NCBI GenBank assembly: GCA_964352735.1 | Contig: CAYGTC010000009.1 | Coordinates: 31,015-95,014, forward strand | Origin: NORP309 sp964352735 | GTDB lineage: Bacteria; Pseudomonadota; Gammaproteobacteria; Xanthomonadales; Marinicellaceae | DNA length: 64,000 nucleotides | Direction: 5' to 3' | Part shown: in pieces, positions 9,510 through 17,921 of the stretch | How the letters are laid out: every line of letters starts with the position of its first letter | How positions within the stretch are numbered: the first letter of the stretch is position 1 | The notes under the pieces: generated by a model | Database searches by the model: none | What the model saw: only the letters and a program-made list of their open reading frames with translations | Told to the model about the DNA's origin: nothing | Program-made: the position numbers and the translations under genes

Positions 9510-9995
9510 ATGAATACAAAATATTATCAAAAATTAGGCAATGCCTTTCTTGCTCATTACGCCAGAAGGCTGGCTGATTTGATCAATGATCAAGGGACAG
9601 AAGTCTTACAACAACTTGACTTGTTAACACCATCATCTTCAATTTCGACGATGATATTCTTGTCTGAAAACCAAGACATCACTGGTGCTAAATTGGCAGA
9701 AGCATTAGGTGTCAGCCACCAGATGGCAACTCAAAGGATAAATTCACTGATTAAATTAACCCTTATTGAACGGATCACATCACCCACCGATAAAAGGGCT
9801 AAACATATCGTGTTAACCCCAAAAGGACACATGGAAGTGATCAAGATAAAACCATTTTTACAAAAAATGACTGTGGTATTTGAAGAATTCACAGACGATC
9901 TTGGTTTTAATTTAAGTGAAATATTTCAAAAAGCAGAAGCAGCATTATCGGATATATCTTTAAAACAACGCTTCAATGACATAGAAGGGGCATAA
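9510..9995 (+). CDS. MarR-family transcriptional regulator
   Basis: 161 residues from ATG 9510; an upstream in-frame start at 9468 would run through the operator-like palindrome and is less likely. The winged-helix part contains DITGAKLAEALGVSHQMATQRINSL, with recognition helix around HQMATQRI, and the wing ERITSPTDKRAKHIVLTPKG, which carries the conserved D-R pair of MarR proteins. These regulators usually act as dimers on palindromes, and two copies of one palindrome sit directly upstream. The CPBP protease gene begins 4 bp after the stop, so the two are probably one operon. The ligand is unknown. Confidence 0.85.
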   Translation: MNTKYYQKLGNAFLAHYARRLADLINDQGTEVLQQLDLLTPSSSISTMIFLSENQDITGAKLAEALGVSHQMATQRINSLIKLTLIERITSPTDKRAKHIVLTPKGHMEVIKIKPFLQKMTVVFEEFTDDLGFNLSEIFQKAEAALSDISLKQRFNDIEGA

Positions 9996-9999
9996 ATTC

Positions 10000-10713
10000 A
10001 TGACAAACAACAAAAATGACAAGACGGTCAACAACAAAACGGCTGCCATAGATTTTTTATGGGTATTGACCACACTGTTGTGTGTGAAATGGATGCTCTT
10101 GAAAATTCCAGGCCTGTGGACTTTTGCAGGCCCAATTGCCTTACTCACAGCATTAGCAGTAGCAACATGGCGGCTTAAATTGAACCACGAATCCTGGCAC
10201 AGTTTAGGATTGTTCAAAATACAGAGTAAACGGTACTTACTGATCTGGAGCCTCATCGCTTTGGTGGTCACCATTGGTGCAGGTATTGTGGTTGGCAGCA
10301 TAGTCAATGCGATCATGGCCAATCCTGAAGAAGCTGCTGGTATGGCTGGAGAAAACCGTTTTGCCAATGTCCCTGGTAATTGGCCAGTTTATCTTTATTG
10401 GTTAATGGTTTCATGGGTCATCGGAGGATTTACTGAAGAAATGTTATTCAGGGGATTTTTTATCCTTCGTATTAAAAAAGCATTAGATAAAACAGCTTAT
10501 TCAACCGCTGCAGCCATCATCATACAAGCGGTCATCTTTGGCCAACAACACTATTACTACCAAGGCATCAGAGGCTTTTTTGAAACCACCATTATTGCAA
10601 TGATCTCAGGCCTCATCTTTATCAAATGTAAACGAACCCTATGGCCATTGATCATTTCTCATGGCTTGGCCAACACCATCGGTATGACCTTAATATTCAC
10701 AGGAAACACCTAA
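10000..10713 (+). CDS. CPBP-family intramembrane glutamic protease
   Basis: A 237-residue inner-membrane protein of the CPBP (CAAX protease and bacteriocin-processing) family. The hallmark EExxxR motif is present as Glu146-Glu147 in FTEEMLFRGFF, the second motif region is FGQQHYYYQG and the third is ISHGLANTIGM. Several hydrophobic segments are visible (about 20-60, 80-105, 125-145, 165-180, 190-235). Bacterial members cleave membrane proteins or act in self-immunity; the substrate here is unknown. It is 4 bp behind the MarR gene and so probably under its control. Confidence 0.88.
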   Translation: MTNNKNDKTVNNKTAAIDFLWVLTTLLCVKWMLLKIPGLWTFAGPIALLTALAVATWRLKLNHESWHSLGLFKIQSKRYLLIWSLIALVVTIGAGIVVGSIVNAIMANPEEAAGMAGENRFANVPGNWPVYLYWLMVSWVIGGFTEEMLFRGFFILRIKKALDKTAYSTAAAIIIQAVIFGQQHYYYQGIRGFFETTIIAMISGLIFIKCKRTLWPLIISHGLANTIGMTLIFTGNT

Positions 10714-10905
10714 AACCGTGATTGTGGGAGGCAAAAATATTTGAGCAGATTCCACCTATTTCAGTTTAAAGGCCAATGTTTTTATGATTTTTTCAATGCG
10801 TACTTAAAGATATCATGAGGATCCTATTTAGAGGAATGGTTTTGATAGTAAATTAACACATCAGCCCATTATTTCATCGGGTTAAGTTTTGCAACAATAG
10901 CAAGA

Positions 10906-11832
10906 ATGGTCAAGACTCATCATTTATCTCAAGCTACAATGGCGATATTAGAAACACATCAATTTGATATGCCAAACTACAAAGACAGGATGCAGCGGGT
11001 CATCACTTATATTTATCAGCATTTGGAAGATTCGCTCACTGTTGAGACCTTAAGTGCGGTGGCGTGTTTTTCAAAGTACCATTTTCATCGGCAATTTTCC
11101 GCTCATACAGGCGTCAATGTGCATAAGTATGTGCAATTGATCCGTTTGAAACGGGCGAGTTATCAATTGGCTTTTAACCCAGAGTTGAAGATTATTGACA
11201 TTGCCTTAGGTGCTGGATTTGAAAGTCATGAGTCATTTTCTCGCAGTTTTAAAAAAATCTATGCGCATACGCCATCCCAATTTCGCAATAACCCACAATG
11301 GCAAATGTGGCTGCAAAAACATAAGCAACCTAAAACCAATACAAGTCAGGAGTCAATAGATATGAATGTATCGATCGTCCAATTTATGGACACCAAAATA
11401 GCCGTAAAACAACACGAAGGCCCTGTTGAGTCATTGAATGATTCCATCACAAGTTTTATCACATGGAGAAAATCCACTGATTATTCACCTGTAAACACAA
11501 GTAAAACCTTTGGTCTGGCTTATGATGATCCTGAAAATACAAAGCCTGATGATTTTCGATTTGATGTGTGCGGAGAAGTTACCCAAGAGGTGCCTGAAAA
11601 TCCTCAGGGAGTCATCAATAAAACCATTCCTGCTGGGCGTTGTGCCGTGCTGAGACATGAAGGCTCGCATGATTTGATGGATGAAAAAATCAGATGGTTG
11701 TACGTCAACTGGCTGCCACAATCCGGTCAAGAATTGCGAGATTTCCCATGTTTTTTTCATTACCACAATTTGTTTCCTCAAGTCGCTGAGCATGAATTGA
11801 TCACTGACATATATTTACCATTGAAAGATTGA
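10906..11832 (+). CDS. AraC-family regulator with GyrI-like domain
   Basis: 308 residues in two parts. Residues about 25-125 are the AraC double helix-turn-helix: MQRVITYIYQHLEDSLT, CFSKYHFHRQFSAHTG, IALGAGFESHESFSRSFKK and the closing TPSQFR. Residues about 155-308 form a GyrI-like (SbmC/Rob C-terminal) small-molecule-binding domain, with KQHEGPVESL, FGLAYDDPENT and AVLRHEGSHDL. Such regulators respond to small hydrophobic or cationic compounds. The ATG could also lie at 10939 or 10969, since the conserved part begins near residue 25. It stands alone, about 190 bp after the CPBP gene, with no obvious target. Confidence 0.85.
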   Translation: MVKTHHLSQATMAILETHQFDMPNYKDRMQRVITYIYQHLEDSLTVETLSAVACFSKYHFHRQFSAHTGVNVHKYVQLIRLKRASYQLAFNPELKIIDIALGAGFESHESFSRSFKKIYAHTPSQFRNNPQWQMWLQKHKQPKTNTSQESIDMNVSIVQFMDTKIAVKQHEGPVESLNDSITSFITWRKSTDYSPVNTSKTFGLAYDDPENTKPDDFRFDVCGEVTQEVPENPQGVINKTIPAGRCAVLRHEGSHDLMDEKIRWLYVNWLPQSGQELRDFPCFFHYHNLFPQVAEHELITDIYLPLKD

Positions 11833-11985
11833 TCTAGATAAAATCAGGTCATCTTCAGCTGATTTATTTAACCAGAAAGCAAGAGGGGGCATTATTTTAC
11901 TTAAATGGCTGTTTGTAATGAGAGCAATGTCACAATTTGCTTCACAGGCTGACGATATGATTGAAAAAAACAGCAGAAATCAGCC

Positions 11986-14922
11986 ATGAAATCTATTTTT
12001 TTATTACTTTCGTTTATTTTGAGTTCAGCGCCTTCAGGTTTAACCTTCGCGGGTAATCCAGTTGATTTTGACATTGTCTATGTTCGCCAAGCTCGATTTG
12101 GTGATGAAGTCAATACCATCTGGCCAGAGATTTTTCATCCTGCACGAATGGATGCTGGTGCTGATTTGATGTTATTACATCCTGATGGCAACGAAGAGAT
12201 ATTGGTTGATTGTGATGTTTGCGGAGTTACTGACCCCTTCATATCATTTGATGCCAAGTGGGTTTATTACAGTTTGTTTCATGACTTGACCGAACTCAAT
12301 ACCCAACGTGGTGATTTGCCACTGCTTGGTGCGGATATATTTAGGATCCATTTACTCAGCAGAGAAATTCAACAATTGACATATGGCAAATTTACCCCCA
12401 ATACTGGTAACGGAAATTGGGATGAGAGCAATCCTGTTAATCCAGCCTCTGAATTTAATCGACTTGGGTATGGCATACTCAATCTTGGCCCCATGCCATT
12501 GCCGGGTAATAAATTGGTCTTTACCAGTAACCGTAATGGTTATGTGCCAACCAAAGGTTTTACCAACCCAACTTTACAAATGTTTGTGATGGACATTGAT
12601 GGTTCCAATGTTGAAGCCATCGCACCAATGACGATTGGTAGTGCACTACATCCAACCATACTCAATGACGGGCGCATCATGTTTTCATCTTATGAGTCAC
12701 AAGGATTACGTGACCGCCGCATGTGGGGCATTTGGACCATTGATCCTGATGGTCGAAACTGGGCGCCATTGGTCAGTGCCATGACTTCACCCAATGCTTT
12801 TCACTTCAATACCCAAATTTCATCAGGCGACATTGTTGTTGAACAATATTACAACCTGAATAATAACGGCTTTGGTGCTTTGTATGCACTGCCTGCCACG
12901 CCAGATGCCTCAATACCCCCATTTGGCAGCCCCATTCCATCACTGAACCCAGATATTGCCCAAACCAGTCAAGACATCAATAGCCCCTCAACTTTTAATT
13001 TTTCATTTACTCCGCAGGGCTACTATGCGATGACACCGATGACACATCCCGGTGATCATGCCGCGCCACTGGATTTTGATGGCATCACCAGAGTTGGCAA
13101 ATTCACCCACCCAAGTGCAGCACCACACAATGATTTGTTGGTGGCCTGGACACCCGGACCTGCCAATGATTTGAATAGACCCACGACCATGCCCTACTAC
13201 GACAGTGGTTTATACATGATCAATAACAGTACACCCGTGTGGCATCCCAATGAATTGGTTTTGATCAAAAATGATCCCAATTATAATGAAGCATGGCCCA
13301 GAGCTGTGGTCACATGGAAGTCTATTCATGGCACCGATGAGCCGGCACAAAAAGTCTGGTTACCCAATGATGGCAGCCAACACGCAGCGTTACCAGCCGG
13401 CACCCCATATGGCCTAGTTGGCAGCAGCAGTTTATACAAACGCGATACTTTTCCAGGCAGAGGTGACAGTAATTTTGATGGCTTAGATCCATTCAATACT
13501 TCTGAAAATCGTAGCAGCAGCAATTGGACTTGGCAAGGCGCCGATGCAGGTAAATATGATAACAGTGATATTTGGGCGGTACGTTTCTTGGCCATGGAGC
13601 CGATTACTGACAGGCGATATGGACCCAATCATTCACCCCACAATCATGCCGGTGATTTCATCAGTCATGCCAATGAAAAATTGCGCATACTAGGAGAAAT
13701 TCCCGTCAGAAAATTCGATGATAATAATCAACCCGTGATGGACAGCGAAGGTAATCCTGACACCAGTTTTTTGGTCAAAATCCCAGCCGATACACCTTTT
13801 ACTTTTCAGACATTGGATCGCAATGGCATGGTGCTGAATGCTTCGCAAACCTGGCATCAAGTCCGTCCTGGGGAAGTCCGTAACGACTGCGGTGGTTGTC
13901 ATGCACACAGTCAGATACCCTTATCATTTGAGTCTACTGCGGCGCATTCTGCAGAATATCAAATTGCTGACCTCAGTAAATCCACCCCATTGATCAGCAA
14001 TGACAATGCTGGTAATAATGACGTTGAAGATGTTCAACAGTCATTAGTAGACATTGAATTTTATCGAGACATTCGTCCGATGCTCCAACAGCACTGCATT
14101 TCATGCCACAACAACAATCAACAAGCGGGCCAGTTAGTTCTGGATGACACAGCCATTATGACTGATCACATGCCTGGCGACTACTATCGGTTGGCCGCTG
14201 ACAGCGGTGCTGACTTTGGTTATCCACCAGTCATCAGCAATGGTGTCTGGCGACAAACCAATGCCAGTCGATACATTCGTAAATTCCAAAGTCGCAGAAG
14301 TTTGTTGGTATGGAAAATTTTTGGACAACGACTGGATGGCTGGAGCAATGATGATCATCCAACAGAAAGCGCGCTTGGTGACGCAAACACCTTACCAGCA
14401 GACACCAATCCCAATCATGCAGACTTAGATTTTATTGCCTCAACAGCTCACCCAACAGGCGGTATGACAGCATTAACCATGAAACAAAAGATGACCTTCG
14501 CACGCTGGATAGACTTGGGCGCTCCTCTAGACATTTCACAAAGCACCGGCACCAATCTTGGCTGGTTTGTAGATGACTCAAAACCGACATTAACCATCAC
14601 CCAACCACGCCAAAACATCAACAACCAAACAATCAACACCATTCGATTTGCAATGGCTGATGCCAATTCAGGCATTAATTTCAGCAGTTTATCTGTCACC
14701 GCTGATTTTCCGGTCAATGGTCTTGCTGCTGAGACAGAGCTGAGTCACCTGGTCACCGAATCAGGTGATGGCATTTATACCATTGCTCTTGATCAAAGCT
14801 TGAACATAGATCCTGTTGAACGGCACATCAGGGTTTCTGTCAATGACAATCAGGGTAATATTCAACGCAAAGATTTGCGCTTTTTTACTTCTGATATTAT
14901 CTTTACCAACAGTTTTGAATGA
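11986..14922 (+). CDS. Exported HzsA-like protein with two c-type haem motifs
   Basis: 978 residues with a signal peptide (IFLLLSFILSSAPSGLTFAG). Residues about 30-420 look like a TolB/PD40 beta-propeller (ADLMLLHPDGNEEILVDC; MFVMDIDGSNVEAIAP; GRIMFSSYES). Two CxxCH haem-binding motifs follow: Cys635-Cys638-His639 (CGGCH) and Cys704-Cys707-His708 (CISCH). This resembles proteins annotated as related to the hydrazine synthase alpha subunit; that name is by fold only, and nothing here suggests anammox. The C-terminus has an Ig-like stretch and ends SDIIFTNSFE, matching tails of other exported products. A periplasmic or surface electron-transfer protein is likely; the substrate is unknown. It converges on the lipase gene with a 3-bp gap. 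Confidence 0.8.
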   Translation: MKSIFLLLSFILSSAPSGLTFAGNPVDFDIVYVRQARFGDEVNTIWPEIFHPARMDAGADLMLLHPDGNEEILVDCDVCGVTDPFISFDAKWVYYSLFHDLTELNTQRGDLPLLGADIFRIHLLSREIQQLTYGKFTPNTGNGNWDESNPVNPASEFNRLGYGILNLGPMPLPGNKLVFTSNRNGYVPTKGFTNPTLQMFVMDIDGSNVEAIAPMTIGSALHPTILNDGRIMFSSYESQGLRDRRMWGIWTIDPDGRNWAPLVSAMTSPNAFHFNTQISSGDIVVEQYYNLNNNGFGALYALPATPDASIPPFGSPIPSLNPDIAQTSQDINSPSTFNFSFTPQGYYAMTPMTHPGDHAAPLDFDGITRVGKFTHPSAAPHNDLLVAWTPGPANDLNRPTTMPYYDSGLYMINNSTPVWHPNELVLIKNDPNYNEAWPRAVVTWKSIHGTDEPAQKVWLPNDGSQHAALPAGTPYGLVGSSSLYKRDTFPGRGDSNFDGLDPFNTSENRSSSNWTWQGADAGKYDNSDIWAVRFLAMEPITDRRYGPNHSPHNHAGDFISHANEKLRILGEIPVRKFDDNNQPVMDSEGNPDTSFLVKIPADTPFTFQTLDRNGMVLNASQTWHQVRPGEVRNDCGGCHAHSQIPLSFESTAAHSAEYQIADLSKSTPLISNDNAGNNDVEDVQQSLVDIEFYRDIRPMLQQHCISCHNNNQQAGQLVLDDTAIMTDHMPGDYYRLAADSGADFGYPPVISNGVWRQTNASRYIRKFQSRRSLLVWKIFGQRLDGWSNDDHPTESALGDANTLPADTNPNHADLDFIASTAHPTGGMTALTMKQKMTFARWIDLGAPLDISQSTGTNLGWFVDDSKPTLTITQPRQNINNQTINTIRFAMADANSGINFSSLSVTADFPVNGLAAETELSHLVTESGDGIYTIALDQSLNIDPVERHIRVSVNDNQGNIQRKDLRFFTSDIIFTNSFE

Positions 14923-14925
14923 GCA

Positions 14926-16134
14926 TTAATCAACCAACCATTTTTTAATCACAGCGTAAATTTGTGGATCGCTCAATAACTGCATGTGATTGATGTTTGT
15001 GCCTATCCATTGCTGTGAATCCGGTATGTTTAAATCCATGTATTTATGTTTACCCAACGCACTGTTGATGGTCACCAAACCATCTCCAACAATGTCACGT
15101 TTGAGTTGAGATTGATGTTTATCTCCGCTGTTTGTTGCAATGGCATAACATTTCACTTGATGTGGTAATGGTATGAGTGCTTTAATGTTGCCATCATCAA
15201 CACTGCCATCCCAATCCTGATCTATTAGGTAACCATGTCGTAAATCATTAATGCCATTGCTTCGCACTGTGGTGATTTTGGCAAATGGCGCACTGTATGG
15301 GCTGATTTGCAACAGCACATCTGCCCAGTGACCACCTTTTTCCAATAATGCTCCATGATGTGGAGTGCCCAGAAAAATGATATTATTTAATTGTGACAAC
15401 CAATGATGGTCCATTTTTTCTGCATAATAACACGCGCTTCGAATCACCAGCCCTCCCATGCTGTGGGCGACAACGTTCATCGATAATTGACTATTATTGA
15501 GTTGTTCAATACTGTTGAACAGTTGTGATAATTGTTGTCCATTATCAGAGATGTGCAAACCGGTATTGTAATGTAAATAAATGACCGTATGACCCAGCTC
15601 CTGTTCTATGTAATGGCCATGATTGTGCCCATCCCTGTGCCACTGTAGGTCATTCATACACAAACCATGAATCATGATTGTGATCTGTGGTGATGCCTCT
15701 GACAAGAGTTCAATCAATTGCTGATCACTGAGCGTTTTGCCATTCAACCTAAAACTCATGTTTATCGCCAAAGGATTGTTATTGTTTTCGAGATGATCAC
15801 CCAATACGCCATTCATGGCCGACACCATGGCTTCACGAGCAGATGAAACTTTACGTTCACCAGCATATTGGTCTTCGAGGTGATTGGCTTTTTCAAGTGC
15901 GGTATCAATGCCTTTACCAATCAAGTCAGTAATTGTATTGATACTCTTATAGACAGCCCCTGTAATGCCTTTAGTTTTGTGTTTAGGTTTACCTAGTATT
16001 GGCGTTAAATGACTGATGGTACTGTGCAGCGACTCAACCACTTGAGTAACACCTTTGACCGCATCAATTGTCAGCTGACTGACGCCTTGCAAGTCAGACG
16101 AGATATTTTTGGGCTTTTTTGACATCGTCATCAC
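14926..16134 (-). CDS. Alpha/beta-hydrolase lipase or esterase
   Basis: 402 residues. After a helical N-terminal region of about 140 residues, the hydrolase core shows the oxyanion-hole segment IMIHGLCMND and the nucleophile elbow AHSMGG with Ser225. GTPHHGALLEKGG and VGDGLVTINSALG continue the lipase/PGAP1-like fold, and an Asp and a late His (about residue 385) would complete the triad. No signal peptide is present. Residues 20-70 are rich in Thr/Ser and may associate with membrane. Proteins of this type hydrolyse esters of fatty acids, including storage polyesters; the true substrate is not clear. The gene stands alone, convergent with the di-haem protein gene. Confidence 0.82.
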   Translation of the reverse strand: MMTMSKKPKNISSDLQGVSQLTIDAVKGVTQVVESLHSTISHLTPILGKPKHKTKGITGAVYKSINTITDLIGKGIDTALEKANHLEDQYAGERKVSSAREAMVSAMNGVLGDHLENNNNPLAINMSFRLNGKTLSDQQLIELLSEASPQITIMIHGLCMNDLQWHRDGHNHGHYIEQELGHTVIYLHYNTGLHISDNGQQLSQLFNSIEQLNNSQLSMNVVAHSMGGLVIRSACYYAEKMDHHWLSQLNNIIFLGTPHHGALLEKGGHWADVLLQISPYSAPFAKITTVRSNGINDLRHGYLIDQDWDGSVDDGNIKALIPLPHQVKCYAIATNSGDKHQSQLKRDIVGDGLVTINSALGKHKYMDLNIPDSQQWIGTNINHMQLLSDPQIYAVIKKWLVD

Positions 16135-16253
16135 TCAAGTTTAGATTCCCTTCATCATAGCTCTGTTTTGTTTGTGTGATGCCAATTATTGGTTATATAT
16201 GGCAAGAATCCTCTAAAATCAGTACATAAAGTCACCACAAGGCTTTTGATCTG

Positions 16254-17300
16254 TCATAAATGGCGTTTTTCAAAATCCAACAGCCATTTTTTACGGTGCA
16301 AACCACCACCATATCCCGTTAAGCTACCATCTGAGCCAATAACGCGATGACATGGAATAATGATATTGACCCTATTTTGCCCATTGGCAGCGGCCACAGC
16401 TCTCACTGCTTTAGGGTTACCGAGTGCCAGCGCTTGTTGTTGATAGGAACGGGTTTCACCATAGGGGATGTCTTGTAATTTTTGCCAAACTGACTCTCTA
16501 AAATCTGTACTGGGAGTATGTAACGGCACACTGAAGGTCTTTCTGAAACCTGCAAAATATTCGTTCACTTGATTGTGCAACAACGCCAAGTGCGGATTTT
16601 CGCCTGGGAGGATGACGGCATCAAGGCGTTGGCACAAGTCTTGAAATTCTTCTGGCAATATTTTTCTGTCGGTAAAATCCATCAAACATACGCCTTTGTC
16701 AGTAGCACAGGCAAACATCGGCCCCAGAGGTGATGTGAAGCGAACAATATTGATGATGGTTTTGTCTTTGGCATGACTGGCACTGCCACCAAATACGGCT
16801 TTATACCGATCATTGAATCCACTGAGTGATTCAAAACCGCTATCAAATGCACTGTGCGTTATGGATTCTCCCTTTTTGATATTGGTAAAAGCCACGTTAA
16901 TTCTCAACATGCGTTGATAACTGTGAAAAGTCATGTTGTGGTGCTTTTTGAACCATCGCCGCATATGACTGGGCTCAATACCGCGTTTTTTGAGGTCTTG
17001 ATCTTTGATGCGCAAATCAGGATTGTCATGCAATTCTTTGATGATTTGAGTAATATAATCTGGTGTCTCATCTTTTTTCTGCATGGGCTTACACACTTTA
17101 CACGGACGAAAGCCATGTTGTAAGGCTTGTTGTGCCGTATCATAAAATGTGACATTCTCTTTGTTGGGTTTACGGGCACGACACGAAGGTCTACAAAATA
17201 TACCTGTGGTTTTTACCGCAGTAATGAAAACGCCCTCGTATTGTGGATCTTGTTGGCCAATAATGGCGTATTTTTGTTGAAAGGATAATGCTTTATTCAT
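16254..17300 (-). CDS. ada: Ada: O6-methylguanine-DNA methyltransferase and activator
   Basis: 348 residues with the full E. coli Ada layout. Zinc-binding and phosphotriester-repair cysteines are Cys36, Cys40, Cys67 and Cys70 (FCRPSCRAR and PCKVCKP). An AraC-type DNA-binding region follows (residues about 85-170, with RMLRINVAFTNIKKGE and FDSGFESLSGFNDRYK). The C-terminal methyltransferase holds IPCHRVIG with acceptor Cys317. Methyl transfer to the N-terminal cysteine turns Ada into an activator of the adaptive response in enteric bacteria. No alkB is adjacent. All key residues are present, so the protein is probably active. Confidence 0.95.
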   Translation of the reverse strand: MNKALSFQQKYAIIGQQDPQYEGVFITAVKTTGIFCRPSCRARKPNKENVTFYDTAQQALQHGFRPCKVCKPMQKKDETPDYITQIIKELHDNPDLRIKDQDLKKRGIEPSHMRRWFKKHHNMTFHSYQRMLRINVAFTNIKKGESITHSAFDSGFESLSGFNDRYKAVFGGSASHAKDKTIINIVRFTSPLGPMFACATDKGVCLMDFTDRKILPEEFQDLCQRLDAVILPGENPHLALLHNQVNEYFAGFRKTFSVPLHTPSTDFRESVWQKLQDIPYGETRSYQQQALALGNPKAVRAVAAANGQNRVNIIIPCHRVIGSDGSLTGYGGGLHRKKWLLDFEKRHL

Positions 17301-17501
17301 GGATAAATTTTATCTCATGTTGTCATGATTGCTACCGAAAATTTAACAAGTATATTTTTTTAGTAATCACCTAAGCTGACCATAGTATTGACCCTGCCAG
17401 ATAATACCATCACCATAAAATAATAAAACTTATCCAATTCATAGTTGTAGACACGGCTTGGTATGTTAAAATTATTGATTCATTTACATGATACAATATT
17501 T

Positions 17502-17801
17502 ATGGCTTGGAACGGTAAACCCATCAACCCTTATATCAAACACGGTGAAAAACAGGGCAATGTTAAAAAAATAACAGTCTCCATACCTTATGGCGTTTTA
17601 AAAATTTTAACCGATGAAAGAACCCGGCGACAGGTCATGAATTTAAAGCATGCCACCAACAGCGAACTGTTATGTGAAGCATTTCTGCACGCCTATACTG
17701 GTCAACCATTGCCAACTGATGATGACTTGGCCAAAGATAACCATGAGTATGATCAGTCATTAATGGAGCACGAATCAAACCAAGGCGCTCAACAGCAATA
17801 A
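17502..17801 (+). CDS. metJ: MetJ methionine repressor
   Basis: 99 residues from ATG 17502. Near-identity to E. coli MetJ is visible in KKITVSIP (the beta strand that reads the operator), LKILTDERTRRQV and LKHATNSELLCEAFLHA. MetJ is a ribbon-helix-helix dimer that binds tandem 8-bp met boxes (consensus AGACGTCT) with S-adenosylmethionine as corepressor. An upstream ATG at 17463 would add 13 residues unlike the family. The usual neighbour metB/metL is absent; cysJIH follows instead. A met-box-like tandem is found at 23467-23482 in the cysB-cysG intergenic region. Confidence 0.95.
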   Translation: MAWNGKPINPYIKHGEKQGNVKKITVSIPYGVLKILTDERTRRQVMNLKHATNSELLCEAFLHAYTGQPLPTDDDLAKDNHEYDQSLMEHESNQGAQQQ

Positions 17802-17891
17802 CGGTAGACCACACACGGCTGAATTTCATTCATAACAAATCGTTCTAACGATATAGAAATTACATATTTCTCTTTCTTATTTGGCGTCTAT

Positions 17892-17921
17892 ATACTGTTT
17901 ATATTCCAATTTAAACAGTAT
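17892..17921 (+). promoter_or_regulatory. Inverted repeat overlapping the cysJ start codon
   Basis: ATACTGTTTA (17892-17901) and TAAACAGTAT (17912-17921) are perfect complements with a 10-nt spacer. The right arm includes the first two bases of the cysJ ATG (17920). It could be an operator or an RNA hairpin hiding the start; no ligand can be named. Confidence 0.55.

Noticed and set aside
9960..10367. 135-codon minus-strand frame
   Set aside because: It is antisense to the CPBP protease, which has the EExxxR motif.
11986..14922. True hydrazine synthase subunit
   Set aside because: Only the fold and haem motifs are similar; no partner subunits or anammox genes are present.
17447..17460. Possible met box before metJ (AGACACGG)
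   Set aside because: Only a half match to the consensus and no tandem partner.
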